DNA from: Luidia sarsii
Taxonomy: Eukaryota; Echinodermata; Asteroidea; Paxillosida; Luidiidae
Assembly: GCA_949987565.1 (NCBI GenBank)
Contig: OX465107.1
Span: 22,178,030-22,242,029 of the forward strand
Length of the DNA: 64,000 bases
Direction of reading: 5' to 3'
How positions within the stretch are numbered: the stretch's first letter is position 1; every line of letters starts with the position of its first letter. A program made the position numbers and the translations under genes. Below, one piece after another: positions 1-10,300 of this stretch. The notes under the pieces are model-generated. The model worked only from the letters and a program-made list of their open reading frames with translations. It did not search any database and was not told the DNA's origin.

Positions 1-166
1 TGTTGTTACGGCATTCGTCCGTGTGGTTCCCTGACTTCACAGTATTTGTCAGGATGTTTAGCTCTTGGAACCAGACTATCAGCTAATAGGCTGGTTCAAC
101 CAGCCTGCAATTTCTGACGAAATACAATCAAGTCAGGGAACCACACTGACGACTGCCGTAACAACA
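1..166. repeat. Palindromic MITE-like element
   Basis: The first 37 bases (TGTTGTTACGGCATTCGTCC and on to CCCTGACTT) are repeated inverted at 130-166 with two or three mismatches. The element may extend beyond the left edge of the window. Confidence 0.7.
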
Positions 167-469
167 GCCACTGCGACATTGTCACGAAGCCCGGCGTCGT
201 GGGATTAAGTGTGGTTCCAATGCCTGAGTAGCTCAGCAAGGTTATCAAAAGAACGTGGCCGGCTAAGTATTTGAAACTTTCTAAGAGCCAAATCACAAAC
301 ACAGTCACTACGAGGCTAAACTGTGCAGAAAAAAAAACAAGAAAAAAATTTCAAAGAAAAACTGACTGCAAATATCTAAACTAGAATTGAGATGTTTTTA
401 GATCTGAATATAATAACTCCCCATCCCGGCAAAGAGTTAGTTGACTATTAGGAAAGGCAACCTTCGAAG
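167..469. other. No recognised feature
   Basis: AT-rich DNA with A-runs. No exon, repeat family or RNA gene was recognised. If the missing first exon of receptor gene 1 is inside the window it should lie between here and 1187, but none could be identified. Confidence 0.4.
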
Positions 470-541
470 GGCTGGATAGCTCAGATGGAATACCACTGGT
501 ACGTTAAACCAGAGGTCTCGGGTTCAAGTCCCGGTCCGGCC
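470..541 (+). tRNA. tRNA-like sequence or tRNA-derived SINE head
   Basis: 72 nt with a full 7-bp acceptor stem (GGCTGGA with TCCGGCC, one G-U), an A box (TAGCTCAGATGG), a 5-bp anticodon stem (CTGGT/ACCAG) and a good B box (GGTTCAAGTCC) in a CCCGG/CCGG T arm. The D stem does not close and the base before the presumed anticodon is C instead of T, so this is more likely a tRNA pseudogene or SINE head than a working tRNA. Confidence 0.45.
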
Positions 542-829
542 TTGTTTCTTCTTCAATAGTTACAATAAACACAATGGGCCTGGGCTTTCGATTCTAGCAG
601 ATCTTTTCTGCTTTTGTGAAAAGTCCTTCTATAATCGGAATGTCGGGCCCTCCTTAATTTTTGATATTTATGGCCATTTTGGCCATTTTAGTCAGTAAGC
701 ATTTTGCAACATGTTTCCACATTTCTATAGAATCAATAAGTGTTAATATTATTTTGTAGGAACTGCATGTTAAAGGCCACCGCACACAAAAATTATGGAG
801 GCCGTTAAAAACTCATCACGTAACTCACT

Positions 830-1073
830 GTGTGCGGTCAACTTTTGGTGAGATTTCTGCCTCTCGAGGCCATGAGACCAATAATTACCTGTCCCGTTTG
901 AATTTGGAAACCACGTGACCAGGGCGTGCGCCCATCATAGGCCAATTGTCAGGTTTTTGGCTCAAAACGTAGCTCAAAATCGCCGCGCACTGTGAGGTTG
1001 GTTTTTTTGTTTTCCATGCAAGGTCTCGCGGCCTCGTGAGGCAGAAATCTCACCCCAAAGTTCAGCGCCGCAC
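830..1073. repeat. Palindromic MITE-like element upstream of receptor gene 1
   Basis: About 50 bp at 830-880 (GTGAGATTTCTGCCTC core) is repeated inverted at 1022-1073. It ends about 115 bp before the first visible exon. Confidence 0.7.
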
Positions 1074-1187
1074 GGTGAGCTGTACGTGCTGAGCTAACGA
1101 CCTCGAGAGATATTTTGCTCGGCAGATATATATATAGCTCTCGTGTGCGGCGGTCTTTTTAAGGGAAGATCTCGGTGTCTTTTCCAG

Positions 1188-1323
1188 GAGCTGCAACTGA
1201 CCATTCTCTGGGTGCTGTTCACGCTGACCATCCTGGGTAACTCCATGGTCCTGCTGGCCGTCTACGTCATTCGGCACAAGAAGTCCAGACTCAACTTTTT
1301 CGTGGCTCACCTTGCTGCCTCAG
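1188..1323 (+). CDS. Receptor gene 1, first visible exon (TM1 to start of TM2)
   Basis: The acceptor is TCTTTTCCAG and the donor CAG|GTAAGA; the exon ends in phase 1. It encodes ELQLTILWVL through HLAAS, covering TM1 (LTILGNSMVLLAVYV), the basic first intracellular loop (RHKKSR) and the start of TM2. The frame stays open upstream of the acceptor but has no ATG there, so an earlier exon carrying the start must exist. Confidence 0.9.
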
Positions 1324-4300
1324 GTAAGACCGATGGAGTCACCAGTTGTCTGGGCCCTATTTCATAGAGTCTTTGTTTAGAATGTGGACAATAGGGGTGC
1401 CCAGATTCGGTGTGCCCCGTCGCATGGTCAAGCTAACGGAGCTCCGGATTCGGAGGTCCCGGCGCGAAGTGGTTAAGCGTGAAAATCCGCTAAGCAGGAG
1501 AAGTCTTCCTCGTGTAAGCAAGGATTACAAACCGCACTGCGATGTGATGTCAGTTGCTTCGGACTTGTATTCCACTCTTCTTTACTTTGCACGAAACAAT
1601 AGTGACCCTGTGGATCTTGACTTTTTGTGCTGAGGTAAATTTTGGTGCTTAAGCAGCTCTATGAAATTGGCCCGTGGTTGGTAAAAAAGCAACAATGCCG
1701 AGCAGTCCATGGTGGCGAATCCACAGGGGTCGGAGAACTGGCGGCTTTTCATATAGGCGCTCCTCTGCTATTGCAAGAAAACGCATGGATGAAGTGAAAT
1801 ACTGATGATCAGGAAATAATTGGGAAAGAATGGTTGAATACATTCGGATCATTGGCGGCATTCCATCGTGGTGAACGCCACCTTCCTTTCTATGTTCCTT
1901 TCTTCTCCTCTTTCTCTGCGTGTCGCCTCTGCATGGTTAAACACGGGTACACATGTTGATCTATACGACCATGTCACTAACCGAATTGAAGGATATAGGT
2001 GGTCAGCCTCCGAGGATATTAGGCCTCTTGTCAAAAAAGATCATCGGTTGGGTATCAGATGATTTGACCCGTCCGATATCGTTTCCACCGGATAGCCAAT
2101 GTGTATTTTTCACCCCAGAGTCCAGTACAATCGGCTTTCTACCGGGGGAAATTTTATCGGTCGGATGAATTCAACCGGCACTCAACCGATGATCTTTTTG
2201 ACAAGAGACCTTATGACGCTTGCAGCGCCAGTGGTAGGTCAGAGCCGAGCACCGGACAGCTCTGCACCGTTGAGCTAGAGAGAAGTGACCAGGATCCTAA
2301 TTTACATTGCCGCAAAACCCTGAACATCTGCTAAGCCTGAAAAATCTTCCACGTGTGAACGGGAATACAAAGTACAGTGAGACGTGCCTTTGGCTTGTAT
2401 TCCGTCGTTTATTACGGAGCAAGAGGCAAAAGCTTTCGTTGGTATATATAAGCTGATGGAACGATTTGTGTGCTTTAGCATATATCGGTGCTTGAGCATA
2501 TCTGTGGGTGCAGCGTATAGCACAGCCGAACCTACGACGAGAGATTGACTATTGAGCTTAATTACAGCAGTACATTCTCACTGGGTAGTTGGTACTTGTA
2601 TGACAAGCAGCAGCTTGTTACGAGAGGGTGTAATTACATTATTACACGAGAACATCACATATAGGTTTATCATTTGCTCACTCAACTAAGACGTAATGTG
2701 AACGGAAACAAATTGACATACTCTCAAGAAATCTGTCACGGGGCTCAGTCCGCTCAGGAGGCGTTTTAACTTCCCAACTTGACAGTGAACGTCGTTCCAA
2801 AGTATTCACTTATTCGTCAATGAAAGCCCCACTGCTGGATTGTGCTGGTGCAGGTAGCACCTGCTTCAATCTCTCCCCTCGTGCACCCCTTCGTACACCC
2901 CTCGGTCCTATACCCGGCCTTCAACACCTTGGTGGAGAGCCTCCGTCAACCTTTGGATATGCACGGTATCGATCACATTCTACCCCCCATTGATCGCGCC
3001 CTACATTTTTCTTTTCACAAGTCTTAGTCGTGCAGCGAGGGAGAGAGCATAATTCATCACTCGGTGGACATTCCCTGTTGAGACCGTCTCTGTCGTTAAA
3101 AGACATTATGTCTCGCGAAATCAATTCAAGGCTAGGCCTATATCAAATTTATTTATGGGGGTGTAGTTATGGGGTTGTTATTTATGAGGGGGGAGACGAA
3201 TCGCACAGTATTTCTTTACAGGGCCCTCTGGTCTTCCCAATAACGCTTGCGAAAATAATATTAGAAGTGATCGCTGAAATAAGAACTGAAATTTTAAAAG
3301 ACAGTCGAACGTCTCTCTTCATACACTGTAAAAACGAACTGCACCTCATGCACTTCTGCAATGGCACACATTTGTCCCAGAATCATGAACACTTGAGGCA
3401 CCTACTGTACTTCATGCACATGAAATACTGTAGCTCAAGCACATGGGGCATTGTAATCACTTGAGCAAAAGTCGGATGAGGTGCATGAAGTGCTTCATGT
3501 ACAAGAACATCTCCCTATTTACTGTACCTCAAGCACATGGAGTGAAAGTGAGCATCACCTCGTGCGCATGTATCGTGCACCATGTGCCTCAACATACTTC
3601 ACCCATGTGCATGATGTGAGCACCGTTTTTACAGTGTAAGAATAGGCCTTATACCTCAGGCAGCGTCTATCTTTTAAAAGAAATCTGTTCATGGTTTACA
3701 AGTGCTCGGACAGTACTTCATATCGTATACTTGTCCGATTTACTGCTTTATATCAACCTGGCAGAGTGGGACTCCGATCTTTTGATGACAAACTTCTTCT
3801 TTCTATCCCCACTGCGTCAAAATATCTCGGAGACCGTTCTATATAGCTGGTCGCAAACTGCTTAACTCTCTCCCCATTGACAGCAAGAAGAATACGAATC
3901 GACTAAAAAACCATTGTTGTTCTCATAACCCTTGTCTTCGTCTTTCTATTTCTCTAACTATTTTTGTACAGCGCTTTGATCTGTTTTTGTGAAGGTGCTT
4001 TTTAAATAACCGTACGGTTATCATTATATTTATACGAGAGAGAAAATGTAGGGAATCAAATTTGAAGAGTGGCGGGAAATAGCTAACTTTCGTACACTTT
4101 AAAGAGGAGTGGTACGACTCGCGACACAGAGTCTAGTTCGACTCGTATCCCATAATTGCGGACTGGAACTACATGAAAACAAGAAATTCGTCAAAATAGT
4201 TGACCTTTGCTACACAAGTAGTAGACTTACATTGCCAGCTACATAGCGGATATCACATAATAGTGTTTTAGGTATTGAAGAGCATAGCTTGAAATCAAGA

Positions 4301-7300
4301 TTTTCTTGTCTTATCAAGGTTTACTGGACTATTGTATTTGACATACTCTACAACTAGGCATATCACTAGTAAATGTGATTTGAGGTCTAAGCTGTCAAAG
4401 TTTGCAGAATTGGAATCTACAACCTCAAGTTGACACGGGACTCGAGACTATAGGACTCGACCTGTGTGACTCGGAACATGGTTTCCGTCAGACTCGATAA
4501 AAGGCAATCTGAATCGCCCGCCAACGCTATTATTATTATCTGATTCAAGTACAAGTCTGTCCTGCAGTGGTGCATTCAGACAAGGCCACAGCTTGACAAG
4601 AAACGGCAGATAACGGAGAACAATTTTCGAGCAGATGAATGCGTCTTAGGCCCCTTTTTTCCCCCCAAGAAACCTTTCAGAGTTTGACTTGTTCGGTGAT
4701 TCTTTCTCTTCCGTGCAGACTTACTGGTGGGCCTGATCAACAACGGCTACGAGATTGCCTACAGATACATTGGCGGGTTTTACGGTGGCACGCCTTTCTG
4801 CAAAATCATTCGCTACCTGCAGGTACAGCACTTATAAATACATCGATATTTTCTGCACCAGTTATAAATGGGCATTTTTTTACCAACAGTTTTACAAACC
4901 ATTGTCAAAATACATATCACTTGGCGAAAATACTGGTCAATAAAATGGAAAAATACTGGTCAATGTTCGAATTGTGATGGGGAAAAATCTTGATCACAAA
5001 TCCAAGATTCTCGAGTGATAGGCTTACTAAAATATTGCAAATGGCTTTCTACCATAAATTTCCAATTACAGTTCTGGATTTTGCAAAAAATTAATATCAT
5101 TTTTTCTGATAAACGAAACCGGATGTTGGGTTCACGATTACCCAAAGTATGTATACCAGGTACATCCATTTTCCGTAGCCTACTCGTCAGGATTTTTTTT
5201 ATTATAAATGGCTCGGGGCTTCGAGGTTTACTGATTTTTTTTCAATATAGGAAGGTTTGCGGTGACACCATGTATAAGGTATCTTAAAGGAAGAGGTGTG
5301 TTTCTGAAAAGAACCTGAGTTACCACTCAGAGTTACCACTAAGAACTACACCTCTTCCATACATGGTGTCACCGCAAACCTTCCTATATTGATTCACCCA
5401 CCATGCAAAGCCTTCAGTCTTATTTATTTGAACCTTTTTCATTGAAGTCCCTTTGGCCATTAGAAAGATTCTTTCGAGAATTCATGTTTTCCCCTGATAC
5501 CCTCACGTCACCGTAGCAGAGAAAGTTGACTATTTGCGGAGACCACTCATCCGAGGGCTCTGATATACAGCTCGGGTGGTATACGGTGCTTGGACAGTAG
5601 ACCGGAGAGCCGGGGTCATTAAGTCCCTGGCCGGTCAATAGTTCCATTCGCCATCATGGTATCGTTGTCTCTCTTCAATCCAGGCCTACGTCATAAATGC
5701 ATCATCTTTCCAGCTAGTGGCTCTCAGTCTGGATCGGTTCTTCGCCATTGTGTTCCCCATGGACTTTTCAGGAAGCGGTGAGTTTGAAGCGTTTGCCAAG
5801 CGAAGCAAAGCTTAGACGCAAAGAGGTCTCAGTATAGTCCCATGGACAGTAATAATGCGTTCTTCTAAACCACGTTCAAAGACTATTTCTCCCCAAACCA
5901 GCAGTGGCTATAATTATATTCACACTAGTGCGCCCTCAAGAGTTTGCAACGCGTTGGCCAATCCCAGTGCGCAGAATCTGTCGTCCCAGTGCACGTCTGG
6001 AAAACTGTCAACTGGGGTCTTTTCCAAACCCTGGCTTAGGCTCAGGCTCCGGTTTTGTCTGCAGTTCTTTCATCCATTTTCAAGCACGAAGCATGGAAAC
6101 GGAAAGCCTTTTGCTTTGTTTCTGAATGTTACACTGCGTTTCGAAAAGGAATCCAAAGCTTCAACCTCAACAAAGAACTCCGACCTGTGATTTCAACTTT
6201 TGGATAACAGAGACGAAGCCGGAGCCGAAGCCTAAGCCGGGTTTTGGAAAAGGGGCCCTGATTCCACGCATTATGATTGGCCAACCCCTTGACAAACTCT
6301 TGAGGGCGCACTACATTGCGAAATCGCCCGAATTGGCCACGACCTCAAATTGCACGCGAGTGCAAGAGAGACGAACCCAACTGTTTGTTCTTCCTGTAGA
6401 GCTACGCAGTTGTCTGAGGCTGGTCGATGTTGAGCACTGTCGTCAATTCTATTTCGTGATTCTGCTCAGGCAAGCGGGCAAGCATCATGGCGGCCACGGC
6501 CTGGATAGCGCCCTTCTTCGCCTCCATTCCGTCTGCGGTCGTCTTCGAGGCGGTGATGACAATAGGTGGGGTGCACTGCATACCGCCCCCACTCGTACCG
6601 GGCAGTTGGCAGTACAAGGTTAGTCCAGACGTGATTTCCAGCTACTCACGGTGGTCAACGCCGATACTCCCGTGTCTGGGGCCAATTTCATACAGCCGCT
6701 TAAGCGCCAACATTTGCTTAAGCATGACAAATCGTCCTCAAAAGAATCAGGTTGCCAGTCAAAATTCCACTTTTATTTCACTTGAAGCAACCAATAGTAG
6801 AATATGATTCAAGTACAACAAGCATCGAGTGAGATATTGTTGATATAGGAAGGTTTGCAGTCACACCATGTATCGTGTCTCTTAAAGGAAGAGGTTTGGT
6901 TCTGAAAAGAACCTGAGTGGTAACTCGACGTTTCGACCAGTATGCTCTGGCCGTCATCAGGAGAAACAGTATGCTCTGGCCGTCATCAGGATTCTCCGGA
7001 TGACGGCCAGAGCATACTGGTCGAAACGTCGAGTTACCACTCAGGTTCTTTTCAGAACCAAACCTCTTCCTTTAAGAGACCTGATACATGGTGTCACCGC
7101 AAACCGTCCTATATTGATTCACCCACCATGCAAAGCCTTAAGTCTTATTTATTGAGATATGGTTGGCAATCTCCTTTTAACCAGGGGAGAAATTTCGTGC
7201 TTTGCAGATGTTCACGCTTAAGCAGCTCTATGAAATTGGCCCCTGATGTCGTTGGTTAACGGTAAAAAAGGAACATGTCGGCCCGTCATGTTAACCGCAC

Positions 7301-10300
7301 AGCTTCTTGACCCCATAACTTGGGTTAACATTGGTGTACTAATCAAACGCCATACGTCGTAATCAGTGTAATGAGCAGGCCCTTGTAGACTCAGACCGCT
7401 TACGAGAGGAAGGCTTAGGCTCGGGCTAAGGCTTTGGTCATATTTCTCTTACCCGTCATAATATGATATGGCATCTAGAAGTGTTTGGTCCAAGTTTCTT
7501 GGTGAATTATCTGTACTCATCCCCAAAAGAGTAATGCGAGTATCGATTGAGTCAGGGGTAGTTGCGGTATTTACACGGTGTGGAAATCATGTGAGTATGT
7601 GTGGTTTTGTGACGGAACGATGGACTTGACGAGTCCATCGAGTAGGACAGAAACACAGGTAGAGGGGTGAGCGCAGTTACAGACGCTGAAGGCCGATATT
7701 TCTGTTGGACCGTTTGGCCCCACACCTGTAACACCCAATTAATTATAACACCTGTCCCCGATTCCTTCTGCCCTCAGGTGTACACATTATATGTGGTGTC
7801 CGGGTTCTTCTACATCCCCCTGATAGTGATCAGCACGTGCTACATCTTCATGGTGGTGTCCATCTGGCGGAGAAGCAAGTACATGATGGGGCAGAAACCG
7901 GAGAAGGTCAAAGGAAGCAAAACTGGTAAGAATCGGCGCGCCATACTTTCCGGGGCTTTTTTATTTTTTTGTATGGGCGGCTTTCCATTGGCTTGCCGTT
8001 GTCCATTGTAAGCGTGTGTCGGGCTGCCGACGCTATATATATATAACTACCACTCCTGGTACTAGGCGTCGTTATGAAAGACGATATGCAGAAAGCCCAT
8101 TGGAAATGGGGGGCACATTTACTGCCTTAGGTAAGTGTCGAATCGATATAATTATCATCAAACAAACAGCGTGCAATATTTCACTTCCCATCGTGCCACT
8201 TATCATACTCAAGACGTGGGGAAATGCCAATCATACTGATGGCTATGTCTTCCCTTTAAGGCGAATGAAGTCATCCTTTTATGGTGTCTGTGTCAGCCAG
8301 GATGAAGTGTGTGTTCGCGCAGTTCGCCTCCAAGCATGTTTTGATGACACTATTAATGTCACCTCACACCTGCAATCGATATTGATTGACCTGCTAACCT
8401 CGTTGTCGCTTTTTAACCAATCAGTTTTGGGGTTGATGCGCGGTAAATGTTATCTTTTCTCTCTTTCTTCCCGCTATCTCTCTCTTTTTTCTCTCTCTCT
8501 TTCTCTCTCTTCCTTTCTCCCCCTCTCCCTCTCTTACTTTCCCCCCTCTCCCTCTATCCCTCTCTCTCCCCTTCCTCTATCCCTCTCTCCCTTTCTCTTC
8601 CTCTCTCCCTCCCTCCATTTCCCTCTCCCCCCTTTCCCTCTCTCTCTCCCTCTCTCCCCCTCTCCCTCTATCCCGCTCTCCCTCTCTCTCTCTCCCCCTT
8701 TCTCCCTCTCCATCTCTCCACTCCCCTCCCTCTCTCCCTCTCTCCCTCGCTCCATCTTTCCCTCTCTCAATTTCCCTCCTTTTATGTCACTCTCTCCCTC
8801 TCTCCCTCTCTCCCTCCCTTCCTCCTTCCCCCTCTCTCCCTCTCTTCCCTCTCTCCCTATCCCCCTTCCCCTCTCTCATCTCTCAACCGTTCTCTACATC
8901 TCCCCCTCTCCCCTCCCCTCTCTCTCCCTATTTCCCTCACTTCCCCCCTCCCTCTCTCTCTATCTCCCTATTTTCCCTCTCTCCCTTCTCCCTATCACTT
9001 CATCGTTCTCTACATCTCCCCCTCTCCCCTTCCCTCTATCTTCCTCTCCCCTCCCCTCTCGCTCCCCCTATCCCTCCAATCTCCCTCCTCCCGCGACTGC
9101 ACAGCCTCCAAGGAGATGAAGCACCGAGCCAGCTCAAGAGGTCTGATTCCCAAGGCAAAGATTAAGACGCTGAAGATGACGGTGTGCATCATCGTAGGTG
9201 AGTAAAGCGAGGCAAGCAGCCGTTGGGCCCGATGCGGTATAGAGGCCCAAATGGGCTGGGGTCGGGTGTCGTCGGGCGATGGCTCTCGCCACCAACACCG
9301 CGTGTACGGCTGGACGTTTGTTTAGCACGAGTACACGACTGCATGCCAGCCTCGGGTATAATATCGGAAGCACCGCGGCATCCGATACACCGGGGCCCGC
9401 ATCGCAGCGCAGCGCAGCGTGGCAGACGTTGGGTTTGATATTACGTATCGCAGCTCCTCCCAACGGACAGAATTAACGGAGAGAAAGAGTTCCTTAGTCC
9501 CGTAATTAAAAACAAAACAAAAAAGCAGCGGGTCCCCCCCCCCAGAGAGTCAGGAGGAGGGCTTGTAGCGAAGGAACAATCACCCTCCTTCCTTCTACCT
9601 TTCCGAGGTGGACAAAGACGTCCACGGCTGCTCTTCCCTCTGATGCCGACCATTTTGACGGGGGCTAAATTGAACCTGCTTTCCAACGCTCCGCCGTCCC
9701 TCATTCCCGTGTGAAGCACCCATCGCTCGATAAAGGCTCCACGGGTGATGAGCTCTGGAAGTCACACAATATCTGCCCCCTCTTTTTTTTTTTTTAACAG
9801 AAACATCCTTTGCTCCATTCATCGCCCATTCCCCCTCGTGCCGAAAACTCAAACACACTCAGCCCCGTCAGATTCATGACATGTTTTAATATCCACCGCC
9901 GCTGCGTCTCTCGGGAGATATTTGGTTCAATTTCTCGTGACTGGAGTTCGGGTGGTTTGTGAGGAGTCTGGCGTTGACTGCCAGCCGTTTCACTGCGTAG
10001 CCCGCCTGTTTAAAGTAGCCCCCATACACAGAGGCAGGCATTGTCTCACCTAATTTCAATCGGGGAGACTTCCCTCAACTTGCCTCCCTTCTCATCCCCG
10101 CCTTCGTTCCCCTTTATTCAATAATTGCAGACCTTTAAGAGCGAGGCAGATGCCTTATCAGCATCTAAGATAATGTTTTAAAGAGGGCATCGCCTTTCAT
10201 CCGCTTCCATCTTCGGTTTCTGCTTTCCTACAAGATTCTGCTTTCGGAAAGAAGACCTTTATCGTGTGTTCTTCTCTTCTTCTTTTTTTGGAGAGTCTCG

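Noticed and set aside
1143..1187. Extension of the first receptor exon upstream to a GTG at 1143
   Set aside because: No ATG is present in this extension and a clear TCTTTTCCAG acceptor ends at 1187; the start codon must be in an earlier exon.
8016..9205. Ser/Leu/Pro frames of 367 and 252 codons across the intron 5 CT repeat
   Set aside because: A simple-sequence artefact; the true exon at 9105-9197 uses one of these frames only because the repeat is open up to its acceptor.
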